In this document: positions 36,229 through 44,977 of the stretch, piece after piece
How positions within the stretch are numbered: the first letter of the stretch is position 1
Layout of the letters: the number at the start of each line of letters is the position of its first letter
The notes under the pieces: model-generated
Seen by the model: the letters and a program-made list of their open reading frames with translations, nothing else
Told to the model about the DNA's origin: nothing
Database searches by the model: none
Assembly (NCBI RefSeq): GCF_011189575.1
Contig: NZ_PUJW01000001.1
Location: forward strand, 408,070-472,069
Origin: Photorhabdus cinerea
Lineage (GTDB): Bacteria > Pseudomonadota > Gammaproteobacteria > Enterobacterales > Enterobacteriaceae
DNA length: 64,000 bases
Reading direction: 5' to 3'
Program-made: the position numbers and the translations under genes

Positions 36229-37761
36229 ATGTCATTAAATAGAGTTGCTGAGGCTAACGGGCGGGCAGGACTCAGAAGTTGGTTGGGATTACTGATATTG
36301 ATGTTGCCAGTATTATTGGTGACTGTGGACAATACGATCTTAAGCTTTGCTTTGCCAAAAATTGCTGAAGCTCTGGGACCTAGTGCAAGTCAGCAATTAT
36401 GGATAATTGATGCTTATTCATTGGTATTGGCGGGGTTGTTGGTATCAATGGGGAGTATTGGTGATCGTGTAGGCCATCGTTCATTGCTGTTATTTGGATC
36501 TTTGGGATTTACCGTTGTTTCAGTGTTAACAGCGCTGTCAACTTCACCCGAACAATTGATTGGAGGGCGAGCCGTACTAGGATTTTTTGGTGCGATGCTG
36601 ATGCCTTCAACTTTGGCTTTAATCAGCACTCTTTTTGAGGATCGTGAACAGCGTCGACTAGCCGTCGCTATTTGGGCGACAACATTAACTGTTGGTTCAG
36701 CATTAGGTCCTGTCATTGGGGGTGTTTTATTACAATTCTTTGATTGGAATTCAATTTTTCTATTGGCGGTACCGGTATTAGTGCCATTGTTGATCTTCGG
36801 ACCTATGTTGTTGCCAGAGTCCGATAAAAAGCAGACTGGCATTATCGATGCGTATAGCGTTCTGTTATCGATCATTGCTCTGGTTGGTATTGTTTACGCG
36901 ATTAAACATCTTGCCAGTGACGGGTTTGAAATAAGTGTGGTACTGGAACTGTCGGTTGGTCTCGTGGCTGGCGTGTTATTTGTTCGCCGGCAGCGGAGTT
37001 TGTCTGTCCCGCTGATGGATCTTTCTCTGTTCCGCAATGGTGTGTTTACCGGTTCGATTATGGTCAACTTATTGAGTTTGGCCTTGCTGGTTGGCTTTGT
37101 CTTTTTTGCCACTCAGGTTCTACAAATCGTGTTGGGAATGAAACCGATTTCAGCCAGTCTGGCACTGGTTCCTGGACAAATAATGGCGATTGTTATTGGT
37201 ATGGCAATAGTGCCCGTTGCTCAACGGATGCCTGCTTACTACCTAGTGCCGCTTTTACTGAGTTTTGCTGGAGCTGCATTTCTGCTGGTTGCCAGTATCG
37301 GTAGCGATTTAACCACTCTGATTATTGCTTTCGCATTATTAAATGTTGGAGTGGGTGCAATTGCTTCGGTGTCCAACGATCTGGTGCTTTCGGCAGTGCC
37401 ATCGTCTAAAGCAGGGGCTGCATCGGCCATAAGTGAAACCGCTTATGAAGTTGGTGTTGTACTTGGCACGACCATCATAGGTGGATTGGTAACAGCCTTC
37501 TATCGTGTCACTCTGCAATTGCCAGATGGGATCTCTCAGGAGCAGAGTGGATTAGCGTTAGAGACTCTGGCCGGTGCTTACGTCGTAGCGAGTTCATTAG
37601 CTGAGGCGGAAGGGCAGCAACTGATAGCGACAGCCGCAGAATCATTCACCAGCGCTATTCATATGATGAGTTGGATGACGGCGGTATTGACTGCAGGCGT
37701 GGTATTGCTCGCCTGGCGTTTGTTGAAATCCCCGCAGAAAGCTCAAGTGCTTGAATATTGA
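36229..37761 (+). CDS. MFS multidrug exporter, DHA2 (14-TMS) family
   Basis: A 510-aa polytopic inner-membrane drug/H+ antiporter. Hydrophobic segments run through the whole protein, with the DHA2 motif D1 in the first helix (LLVTVDNTILSFALP), the WIIDAYSLVLAG helix, motif A GSIGDRVGHRSLLLFG and motif C-like AVWATTLTVGSALGPVIGG (here AIWATTLT...). It follows papC by 21 bp, so it probably exports the operon's product. A truncated copy of its central part is found at 44185-44337. Confidence 0.9.
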   Translation: MSLNRVAEANGRAGLRSWLGLLILMLPVLLVTVDNTILSFALPKIAEALGPSASQQLWIIDAYSLVLAGLLVSMGSIGDRVGHRSLLLFGSLGFTVVSVLTALSTSPEQLIGGRAVLGFFGAMLMPSTLALISTLFEDREQRRLAVAIWATTLTVGSALGPVIGGVLLQFFDWNSIFLLAVPVLVPLLIFGPMLLPESDKKQTGIIDAYSVLLSIIALVGIVYAIKHLASDGFEISVVLELSVGLVAGVLFVRRQRSLSVPLMDLSLFRNGVFTGSIMVNLLSLALLVGFVFFATQVLQIVLGMKPISASLALVPGQIMAIVIGMAIVPVAQRMPAYYLVPLLLSFAGAAFLLVASIGSDLTTLIIAFALLNVGVGAIASVSNDLVLSAVPSSKAGAASAISETAYEVGVVLGTTIIGGLVTAFYRVTLQLPDGISQEQSGLALETLAGAYVVASSLAEAEGQQLIATAAESFTSAIHMMSWMTAVLTAGVVLLAWRLLKSPQKAQVLEY

Positions 37762-37787
37762 TAGTCTTATATACTGATAGTCTTATG

Positions 37788-37810
37788 TGCAGCCGTCGGC
37801 AACGGCTGCA
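37788..37810 (+). terminator. Hairpin after the pap-type operon
   Basis: A perfect 9-bp stem TGCAGCCGT / ACGGCTGCA with a 5-nt loop, 27 bp after the exporter stop. There is no uridine run, so this is a weak or factor-dependent terminator, or an mRNA-stabilising hairpin. Confidence 0.55.
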
Positions 37811-37861
37811 CCGCGTTATGCGGATTATTAATCTGCATTGTTATCTCTCAGCTACTGGGTG

Positions 37862-38537
37862 ACTTCATTAAGACTATTTTATTTACTTTTTGTCGGTCAT
37901 TTAAGAATTTCTTTGTAGAATTAATTTTTTAAAAATTGAAGGTTGTGCGTAAAAAGATCTTCTTATAGATAAGAATTATTTCCCACTCTTTATTTAAATT
38001 ACATTCATAATTTTATTGTTAAATAATATCTATAGGTTCCTGTCTGGTCGTTGTTTTTGAAAAATACAATCATACTTATTGTTTTTTATTTTTATTTTTA
38101 TCTCTAATAATACTTAATGAGATAAATATAAAGTTGAAGTATTTAATCAGCATACATTAAAAGGTCGTGATGTATCACAGGAATATTCTCTTTAATTAAT
38201 GAAAAAAGTGGGAAATTACATTAATATTTTAAATTGTATGATTTAAATGTTGCATCAAATCGCTTTCTATAAAGTGAATTAATACTTACCTAATTGATTC
38301 TCATGGGAATTATTTTTCTGGCATATCCGTTGCTGAATCGCTTATATCTTTTGCCAGAAAAAATCGATGTCTCCGCTATGGCTAATCTGGTAATTAGCCA
38401 GGAGCAATATTCTGGCTATTAGCAATTTAGTGTCACAATCGGTAGTGATAGTAGTTGATACTTTGGAATTTGACCAAATGGACAGCTGATATATGAAGTT
38501 ATCTTAAACGTATAAACTTAAACTCAGGAGAATTCCC
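37862..38537 (+). promoter_or_regulatory. Leader of glycine-rich gene A: F-type promoter plus relic of the F 3' end
   Basis: The left part (to ~38315) aligns by eye with the region upstream of F (CATACATTAAAA, GTATCAC, TTACATTA.TATTTT, AAAGTG, TTCTCATG.GAATTATTT). From ~38318 (TTCTGGCAT) to the start codon it aligns with the last ~230 bp of F's coding sequence, including AAACGTA.AAACTTA and AACTCAGGAGAAT. In this leader the F-tail frame is broken (TAA at the AAACGTATAA position). No ERIC interrupts it, so it serves as the empty-site reference for other leaders. Confidence 0.7.
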
Positions 38538-39773
38538 GTGGATAAAATAAGAATGGTTGCTGAAACTTTGGCAGTATTACATCATCATCACCACCTAGCT
38601 GGTATAGAACGGCAGCCAAAGCAACTTAAGACTTTGGATTTTGACGACAAGGTCATATTTTCTAACGATCCGAAGACCGCGACTGTGCCACCGGCATTTT
38701 TTACGGTACAAACCATACAGGAGCTTAAGGCACTCGGCGGTGTACCTGACAGTGAGTATGGCCCTGGCAAAATGGAACCCCATCATCCGTTACCGGAGCC
38801 ATTTTCTGCTGAACGACTGGCAAATGTCTCGGGTAATCATATTGATTTGTGCAAAGCTTTTAGAGCCTATATCTATAGTGATTCTGCTTTAGTCAAAGAT
38901 TATGAAGAAATTCTTAATGCTAAGCGATTCCCGATGAAGGTTGCGTTATACAGTGGCGAGAAAATGACTGTTGCCTCCGATAATCCATTGGTTGTTGAAG
39001 ATAAAGATGATTATGGCGAACCGGTTGTTTTGGTGTATGACGAGATAATCATTGAACCGGGAGGTCAAATTATCTACCGCACTAATGGTCGGATCGAAGC
39101 TAACACGATTGTAGGTAATGGAAGTGATCAGAAACCGAACATTATCAGTAAAGGTGATGATGGAGGTGATGGTTTTGATGGTGAAACAGGATGTTATGGG
39201 TCTAATGGCGGAGATGGTGTTGCGGGTATAGAAAATAAATACGGCTGTGCTGTTGAGTCCACAGCAGGTTCTGATGCAACTGGCGGCTCTTCAGGAGGAT
39301 TGGGAGTAGGGGGCGGAGAGGGTGGAAATGCAAATGACATAGTTATTCATGTTCAACTTGTTACTGGGTCAGTAAATGTGGAATCAATAGGTGGCAAGGG
39401 TGGAAATGGAGGGAATGGTGGAAATGGAGGGAATGGTGGAATAGGGGGCAATGGAGGTAATAAGACAGGCAAATCTAGTGCAGGACGTGCGGGAAATGGG
39501 GGTAATGGTGGAGATGGAGGAGACGCGGGTAATGGAGGGAAAGGTGGAGACAGTGGTAATGTATATATTAATTTCCTTGGCGGTCAGCCAGTGATTAATG
39601 CTCAGTCATATAGAGGTAATGGTGGTAATGGAGGGAAAGGTGGAGACGGTGGAAAAGGTGGAGTTGGTAACAGTAGTCAACCAGGCGTATCTGGTCGAGA
39701 TGGTATTGATGGCAAATCGGGAGGGGCGGGTGTAGCGGGCAAGATATATATTAACGGTAATGTACAGAATTAA
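38538..39773 (+). CDS. Glycine-rich repeat protein A (paralogue family)
   Basis: A 411-aa protein starting with GTG after AGGAGAATTCCC. Residues 1-~193 form the domain conserved in all six paralogues (VAETLAVL, ERQPKQLKT, PPAFFTVQTIQELKALGGVP, PLPEPFSAERLANVSGNH, AYIYSDSALVKDYEE) and end in a beta-rich linker (VVLVYDEIIIEPGGQIIYRT). The rest is two blocks of G-G-N/D/K triplets. A Cys in ENKYGCAVESTAGSD matches the family's first conserved Cys; the second is replaced by Ser (KSSAGRAG). No signal peptide or membrane helix. It has a natural run of five His at residues 15-19. GGx repeats of this type can form polyglycine-II bundles, but function is unknown. Confidence 0.8.
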   Translation: MDKIRMVAETLAVLHHHHHLAGIERQPKQLKTLDFDDKVIFSNDPKTATVPPAFFTVQTIQELKALGGVPDSEYGPGKMEPHHPLPEPFSAERLANVSGNHIDLCKAFRAYIYSDSALVKDYEEILNAKRFPMKVALYSGEKMTVASDNPLVVEDKDDYGEPVVLVYDEIIIEPGGQIIYRTNGRIEANTIVGNGSDQKPNIISKGDDGGDGFDGETGCYGSNGGDGVAGIENKYGCAVESTAGSDATGGSSGGLGVGGGEGGNANDIVIHVQLVTGSVNVESIGGKGGNGGNGGNGGNGGIGGNGGNKTGKSSAGRAGNGGNGGDGGDAGNGGKGGDSGNVYINFLGGQPVINAQSYRGNGGNGGKGGDGGKGGVGNSSQPGVSGRDGIDGKSGGAGVAGKIYINGNVQN

Positions 39774-39820
39774 TCTCTGGGGGCACAATAATCAGATTGG
39801 TTTGAACGACTATAATTGAG

Positions 39821-39895
39821 CTGACGATTTGGTGTCGATGGGTAAGTATAATAATTTGACAAATGATTAATCGGAGTAAGAAATATCGATATGAA
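39821..39895 (+). pseudogene. Relic of the pentapeptide-gene 3' end / PKS 5' junction
   Basis: About 75 bp that align by eye with 58101-58175: GACGATTTGGTGTCGATGGGTAAGTA against GACGACTTGGTGTTGATGAGTAAGTA, then ATTAATCGGAGTAAGAAATATCG against ACTAATCGGAGTAAAGAATACCG. In the intact locus this segment is the end of the pentapeptide gene, the spacer and the PKS start. Here it has no coding capacity. Confidence 0.65.
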
Positions 39896-40099
39896 TCGGC
39901 AGTGGGTCAGATAGCCCATGAAGTTGGAAACTTCTTTCGACAGGGCCGGGGAGTCGTCACCATGCCAAATTGCCGATTTGCCCGTATTGAACTACTTGTT
40001 CGTGTTGAACGACAAGATGTGCAGCTATTTTCAATGGCTGCACTGTATCATGATAATTATTGATCCGGTTCTATTGTCTGATTCAGTTATTTTGATTGT
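39896..40099. other. Spacer after the relic, no gene assigned
   Basis: Short open frames exist (up to 75 codons) but none has a ribosome-binding site or a recognisable product. Probably decayed coding DNA of the duplicated unit. Confidence 0.4.
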
Positions 40100-40798
40100 T
40101 TATTTCATTAGGACTATTTTACCGTTGTTTTTGTCGGTTATTTAAACGTGTATTGGTAAAAAATCTTCTTATTGTAAAGAAGAATTATTTTCCACTCTTA
40201 ATTTAGATTATGCTCATAATTTTATTATTTTTATTTGTGTTTTCTAATAATACCTCATGAGATAAATATAAAGTTGAAATTTTTAATTAGTATCTATTAA
40301 AAGGTAGTGATGTATCACAGAAATATTTTCCATAATTAATGGAAAATATGGGAATTTACATTAATATTTTAAATTGCATCATTTCAATGTCGTATCTAAT
40401 TGCTTTCTGTAAAGTGAATAAATATTTAGCTAATTAATTCTCGTCGGAATTATTTTTCTGGCCTGCCTGTTGTTGAAGTGGCGATATCCTTTGTTAGAAA
40501 AAATCGATGTTTTCGCTCTGGCTAATTTGGTGATTAGTCAGGGGAAAAATTCTGACTATTAGCAATTTAGTGACATAACGGGTATATACCCAATAGATTT
40601 CAAGTTGCAGTGCGGCGGCAAGTGAACGCATCCCTAGGAGCATAGATAACGATGTGACTGGGGTAAGTGAAAGCAGCCAACAAAGCAGCAGCTTGAAAGA
40701 TGAAGGGTATAGCAGTAGAGACTTTAAAACTTGGTTAGATGGCAAATTGAGATATGAAGTTATTCTAAATGTATAAATTTGAGCTTAGGAGAATTTTC
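40100..40798 (+). promoter_or_regulatory. Leader of glycine-rich gene B, interrupted by an ERIC
   Basis: It starts at TTCATTAGGACTATTTTA and aligns with the leader of A (from 37872) through the F-type promoter and the F-tail relic. A full ERIC (40585-40711) interrupts the tail part. The ribosome-binding site AGGAGA is at 40787-40792. Confidence 0.65.
40585..40711 (+). repeat. ERIC element, full-length 127 bp
   Basis: Runs from TATACCC to GGGTATA and contains the classic ERIC core (AGGAGCATAGATAACGATGTGACTGGGGTAAGTGA, written here in two overlapping blocks: AGGAGCATAGATAA and GTGACTGGGGTAAGTGA). Length equals the canonical 127 bp. Inserted in the leader of gene B. Confidence 0.92.
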
Positions 40799-42106
40799 AT
40801 GGAAAAAATAAGAACGGTTGCTGAGACTTTGGCAATATTACATCAATATCACCATCCGTTTGGTCTGGAACGACAGCCAAAGCAACTTAAGACCTCCGAC
40901 TTTGACGGGCCAGTGATATTTTCTAACGATCTGGAAACGGCTACTGTGCCGCCTGCATTTTTTACAGTGCAAACGATACAAGAGTTGAAGGCATTCGGTG
41001 GTGTACCTGACAGTCGATATGGCCCTGGAAAAATGGAATCTTATCATCCGTTACCTGAACCGTTTTCTGCTGAACGACTGGCAAACGTCTCGGGTAATCA
41101 TATTGATTTGCGTAAAGCTTTTAGCGCCTATATCTATGGTGATTCTGCTTTGGTTAAAGATTATGAAGAAATGCTTAATGTTAAGCGTTTTCCGATGAAA
41201 GTGGCGTTATATAGTGGCGAGGAGATCACGATTACCGCAGATAATCCATTGATTATTGAAGATAAAGAATATTGTGGTGAACCGGTTGTTTTGGTGTACA
41301 ACCAGATAACCATTGAATCGGAAGGCAAAGTTATTTGCTACACCAATGGTAGGGTTGAAGCGAATGTCATCCAGGGGGTTGGATTCGGTCCACAGAACTT
41401 TGTCAATAAAGGGCGAGATGGAGAAAGTGGTATTGCTGGTACAGGTGGTGTCAATGGCGTTAGTGGTGTTAGAGGTCAATCTGGTTATGAGAATAAAAAT
41501 CGCTGTATAACTCAGCCTACATCAGGTACTGATGGAACTCACGGTTCTCCGGGAATGAATGGATCGGATGGCCAACCCGGTCAAGGGGCGGATAAACTAA
41601 TTATCACATGTGCTGAGGCACGTGGGGTGATCTATTTGCAGTCTGAAGGAGGGGATGGGGGTGATGGTGGTCATGGTGGTGATGGGGGCTATGGGGGAGA
41701 TGGTGGTGATGGGGGTTATGGTAGTATGTATAGTGGTCGTCGTCGTATTGCTACTAGCATACTGTGTAATTCTGGGTATGGAGGGAATGGAGCAGATGGA
41801 GGGGATGGCGGGAATGGAGGTAATGGGGGGAATAGTGGAGATGGGGGTAGCATAGAGTTTAACTATTCTGCTGGTTATCCACAAATTAGTTATTCGGCAG
41901 AACCTAGTTCGGCGGGGGCTAGCGGTAGAGCGGGAAGGGGGGGGAAAGGCGGTGATGGTGGTGACTCGTGGTGTAATATTGAGGATAGAACTAAAAACTT
42001 AAGTTGTTGTGGAAAGCCGGGTATAAAGGGTATTGATGGAAAGTTAGGGGAGTCTGGGGAGCCAGGAAAGAAGGGGCAGATATATATCAACGGCAAATTG
42101 CGTTAA
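40799..42106 (+). CDS. Glycine-rich repeat protein B (paralogue family)
   Basis: Start ATG 40799 (435 aa) directly after AGGAGAATTTTC; the longer frame is not supported. It has the same ~190-aa N-terminal domain (VAETLAIL, ERQPKQLKTSDFDG, PPAFFTVQTIQELKAFGGVP, AYIYGDSALVKDYEE) and linker (VVLVYNQITIESEGKVICYT). The repeats are less regular than in the other copies and include more varied G-x-x triplets (GVNGVSGVRGQSG). Both conserved Cys are present (ENKNRCITQPTSGTD; ILCNSGYGGNG) plus extra Cys near the C-terminus (SWCN, LSCCGKPG). B is the most divergent member among A-D. Confidence 0.8.
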   Translation: MEKIRTVAETLAILHQYHHPFGLERQPKQLKTSDFDGPVIFSNDLETATVPPAFFTVQTIQELKAFGGVPDSRYGPGKMESYHPLPEPFSAERLANVSGNHIDLRKAFSAYIYGDSALVKDYEEMLNVKRFPMKVALYSGEEITITADNPLIIEDKEYCGEPVVLVYNQITIESEGKVICYTNGRVEANVIQGVGFGPQNFVNKGRDGESGIAGTGGVNGVSGVRGQSGYENKNRCITQPTSGTDGTHGSPGMNGSDGQPGQGADKLIITCAEARGVIYLQSEGGDGGDGGHGGDGGYGGDGGDGGYGSMYSGRRRIATSILCNSGYGGNGADGGDGGNGGNGGNSGDGGSIEFNYSAGYPQISYSAEPSSAGASGRAGRGGKGGDGGDSWCNIEDRTKNLSCCGKPGIKGIDGKLGESGEPGKKGQIYINGKLR

Positions 42107-42149
42107 CATTCCGTCTCCTAAATACACACTGTTTGGAAACGAGTAAGTT

Positions 42150-42775
42150 CGGGTTTTTTAATTTAAATCATATTCATAATTTCATTGTTTAATAATATCG
42201 ATAGGTTTCTATCTTGTGGTGATTTTTGAAAAATACAATCATGCTTGTTGTTTTTATTTGTATTTTATAATAATCAATGGGGTAAATATAGAATAGAGGT
42301 TTTTGATAATACCTATTGAAAGGTAGTGATGCATCATGTAAATATTCTCTTTAATTAATGAAGAAATGGAGAATTACATTAATATTTTAAATTGTGTCAT
42401 TTAAATTTTGCATCCGATTGCTTTCTGTAAAGTGAATAAATACTTACCTAATTAAGTTTCATAGGAATTATTTTTCTGGCATACCTGTTGCTGAAGCGCT
42501 TATATTTTTTGCCAGAAAAAATCGATGTCTCCGCTATGGCTAATCTGATAATTAGCTAGGGGTAATATTCTGGCTATTAGTAATTTAGTACCGCAATTTG
42601 TCGTGATAGTAGTAGATACTTTGGAATTTGACCAAATGGGCAGCTGATATATGAAGTTATCTTAAACGTATATACCCAATAGATTTCAAATTGCAGCGCG
42701 GCGGCAAGTGAACGCAGCCAACAAAGCAGCAACTTGAAGGATGAAGGGTATAAACTTAAACTCAGGAGAATTCCC
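42150..42775 (+). promoter_or_regulatory. Leader of glycine-rich gene C, with a short ERIC near the ribosome-binding site
   Basis: Aligns with the leader of A almost throughout. The tail reads ATGAAGTTATCTTAAACGTA, then an 82-bp ERIC, then TAAACTTAAACTCAGGAG; the same sequence in A is continuous. The element therefore sits only ~24 bp upstream of the GTG start of C. Confidence 0.75.
42671..42752 (+). repeat. ERIC element, 82-bp deletion form, with defined TA target
   Basis: Flanked by AAACGTA...TAAACTT, whereas A has the uninterrupted AAACGTATAAACTT. The comparison places the insertion at a TA dinucleotide. Like the copy at 20682 it lacks the central ~45 bp, the deletion joining two GTGAACGCA-like direct repeats. 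Confidence 0.92.
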
Positions 42776-44068
42776 GTGCATAAAATAAGAACGGTTGCTG
42801 AAACTTTGGCAGTATTACATCAGCATCACCATCTGGTTGGTATAGAACGGCAGCCAAAGCAACTTAGGACCTCGGATTTTGACGGCAAGGTAATATTCTC
42901 TAACGATCCGAAGACCGCGACTGTGCCACCGGCGTTTTTTACGGTACAAACCATACAAGAGTTGAAGGCACTCGGAGGTGTGCCTGACAGTGAGTATGGC
43001 CCTGGCAAAATGAAACCCCATCATCCGTTACCGGAGCCATTTTCTGCTGAACGACTGGCAAATGTCTCGGGTAATCATATTGATCTGTGCAAAGCTTTTA
43101 GGGCCTATATCTATAGTGATTCTGCTTTAGTCAAAGATTATGAAGAAATGCTTAATGCTAAGCGTTTCCCGATGAAGGTTGCGTTATACAGAGGCGAGAA
43201 AATGACTATCGCCTCCGATAATCCATTGGTTGTTGAAGATAAAGATGATTATGGTGAACCGGTTGTCTTGGTGTATGACCAGATAATCATTGAACCTGGA
43301 GGTCAAATTATTTACCGCACTAATGGTCGAATCGAAGCTAACACTATTGTAGGGAATGAAAATACTGGAAAGGAGAATGTTGTCAATAGAGGCAGTAATG
43401 GTGCCGATGGTCTTGATGGTGCATCAGGAAATAAAGGGGCTGATGGCAGCGATGGTAAAGATGGTAAAGATAGTAAAAATGGCTGCTTAATTAACGCCAC
43501 ATCAGGTACTGATGGAGCCAGCGGTTCTGTCGGAGGATTAGGGGGGGATGGTGCAGCGGCTGGAAATGCGAATGACCTGACTATTACTAGTCAATCTCTT
43601 ACTGGAGCAATAAATGCGGCAACGATAGGTGGTAACGGTGGTAACGGTGGAAGAGGCGGTCTTGGGGGGCGTGGGGGTGATGGGGGTAATGGAGGTAATT
43701 GGGGTAATGAAACAATCAAGTGGTGTCCTGCTGGGGATGCAGGAAATGGGGGCACTGGAGGAGATGGAGGGAATGGAGGCAGGGGGGGTAAAGGTGGGGA
43801 CAGTGGTAACATATATATTAATTACTCTGACGGTAGTCCAGTACTTCAGGTTATGTCAATTAATGGTCTTGGTGGGGAAGGTGGGAAGGCCGGTTGGGGA
43901 GGAGTGGGGGGTGATCCTGGAAATAGTACCAGAATATTCGGTGTACATGGTTTGCAGGGAGACTATGGTAAAGATGGTCTTAAAGGAGAATTTGGAGATG
44001 ATGGTAACACCGGCAAAATACATGTCAACGGTCATGAACGGGAATCTGATCGGAAACTTAATCGCTAG
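42776..44068 (+). CDS. Glycine-rich repeat protein C (paralogue family)
   Basis: Start at GTG 42776 (430 aa) after CAGGAGAATTCCC, as in A and D; the longer frame begins inside the ERIC and is rejected. The N-terminal ~190 aa are nearly identical to A. The glycine-rich part starts NRGSNGADGLDGASGNKGAD and contains the two conserved Cys segments (DSKNGCLINATSGTD and KWCPAGDAGNGG), with long G-G-N/D/R triplet runs between them and after. It ends GKIHVNGHERE. Soluble, no signal peptide. Function unknown. Confidence 0.8.
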   Translation: MHKIRTVAETLAVLHQHHHLVGIERQPKQLRTSDFDGKVIFSNDPKTATVPPAFFTVQTIQELKALGGVPDSEYGPGKMKPHHPLPEPFSAERLANVSGNHIDLCKAFRAYIYSDSALVKDYEEMLNAKRFPMKVALYRGEKMTIASDNPLVVEDKDDYGEPVVLVYDQIIIEPGGQIIYRTNGRIEANTIVGNENTGKENVVNRGSNGADGLDGASGNKGADGSDGKDGKDSKNGCLINATSGTDGASGSVGGLGGDGAAAGNANDLTITSQSLTGAINAATIGGNGGNGGRGGLGGRGGDGGNGGNWGNETIKWCPAGDAGNGGTGGDGGNGGRGGKGGDSGNIYINYSDGSPVLQVMSINGLGGEGGKAGWGGVGGDPGNSTRIFGVHGLQGDYGKDGLKGEFGDDGNTGKIHVNGHERESDRKLNR

Positions 44069-44184
44069 TAGTGCAGCAATCAGACGGGTCTAAACGACTA
44101 TAAATGCGGGGAAATGGGGTCAGATCTTGGTTTTGCTTATGTTCAAGTGGTTTACATTATTAATTACTGAATACTTATTGGGTC

Positions 44185-44337
44185 TGCCCTTGCTTGGTTG
44201 GCTTCGTTTTTGCCACTCAGGTTTTACAAATGTGCTGGATATGAAGCTAGTTTCGCATTGGTTCCCGGATAATTAATGGCGATTGTTATCGGCGTGGCAA
44301 TAGTGCCCGTTGCTCAACGGATGCCTGCTTATGACCT
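44185..44337 (+). pseudogene. Relic of the DHA2 exporter gene
   Basis: About 150 bp that align with 37079-37248 inside the exporter gene: TTGGTTGGCTTCGTTTTTGC against CTGGTTGGCTTTGTCTTTTTTGC, TTTGCCACTCAGGTT, ATAATGGCGATTGTTATCGG-like and the near-identical GTGCCCGTTGCTCAACGGATGCCTGCTTA. It has internal deletions and stops, and joins abruptly to leader-type sequence (AAATAATATC). Confidence 0.85.
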
Positions 44338-44350
44338 ATTAAATAATATC

Positions 44351-44477
44351 TATACCTGTTATCTTTCAAGTTGCCTCTTTGTTGGCTGCAATCACTCACC
44401 CTGGTCACCGAGTTATCTATGCTCCCGGGGATTCGCTCCTTTGCTGTCGCAATACATCTTGAAATCCATTGGGTATA
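44351..44477 (-). repeat. ERIC element, full-length 127 bp
   Basis: Runs from TATACC to GGGTATA, opposite in orientation to the copies at 40585 and 46787. It carries the ERIC core in reverse complement (GAGTTATCTATGCTCCCGGG). The flanks AATAATATC...TAGGTTTCTATC match the uninterrupted AATAATATCTATAGGTTCCT in the leader of A (38025-38045), so it too entered at TA. Confidence 0.9.
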
Positions 44478-44977
44478 TAGGTTTCTATCTTGTTGTGATT
44501 TTTGAAAAATATAATCGTGTTTGTTATCTTTTATTTGTATTTTTTAATAATACCTAATGAGACAAATATAAAATTGAATTATTTAATTGGCTCGTATTAA
44601 AAGGTCGTGATGTATCACGGAAATATTCTCTTTAATTAATGAAAAAAGAAGGGAATTACATTAATATTTTAAATTGTGTCATTTAAATATCGCATTCAAT
44701 CGCTTTTTGCAACGTGAATAAATGCTTACCTAATTGATTATCATAGGAATTATTTTTCTGGCATACCCATTGTTGAAATACTTATATCCTTTGCCAGAAA
44801 AAATCGATGTTTTCGCTATGGTTAATCTCGTGATTAGCCAATGGCAATATTCTGGCTATTAGCCATTTAGTGCAGCAATCGGTAGTGATAGCAGTAGAGA
44901 TTTTGGAACTTGACCAAATGGGCAGCTGATATATGAAGTTATCTTAAACGTATAAATTTAAATTCAGGAGAATTCCC
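44478..44977 (+). promoter_or_regulatory. Leader of glycine-rich gene D: F-type promoter plus F 3'-end relic
   Basis: Same composite structure as the leader of A. The tail relic is especially clear: AGCAGTAGAGATTTTGGAAC, then GGGCAGCTGATATATGAA, against AGCAGTAGACACTCTGGTGA and GGGCAACTGATATGTGAC in F. It ends with AAATTCAGGAGAATTCCC before GTG. Confidence 0.7.

Noticed and set aside
39360..39650. Possible CRISPR array in the repetitive GGT/GGA DNA
   Set aside because: The repeats are in-frame codons of glycine-rich proteins with no fixed repeat length or unique spacers, and no cas genes are present.
38538..39773. Collagen-like protein assignment for A-G
   Set aside because: Triplets are mostly G-G-N/D/K with almost no proline at X/Y, unlike collagen G-X-Y with P; polyglycine-II type is more fitting.
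39863..40145. Short ORFs of 66-75 codons after A
   Set aside because: No ribosome-binding site, no family resemblance, and they begin inside the PKS-junction relic; regarded as chance frames in decayed DNA.
41655..41855. Methionine/valine-rich plus-strand frames overlapping the glycine repeats (also 43629-44093, 54563-55021, 48074-48493)
   Set aside because: Out-of-frame reading of ATG-rich GGTAATGG repeats; low-complexity artefacts.
42734..42775. Upstream start for C within the ERIC element
   Set aside because: Begins in repeat sequence; the paralogues A and D start at the equivalent GTG after CAGGAGAATTCCC.
43591..43812. Long minus-strand proline-rich open frames opposite the glycine repeats (also at 45514-46020, 54219-54734, 41890-42096)
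   Set aside because: They are the reverse complement of GGN-coding DNA (poly-Pro/Leu/Ser frames) with no ribosome-binding sites; coding-strand shadows.
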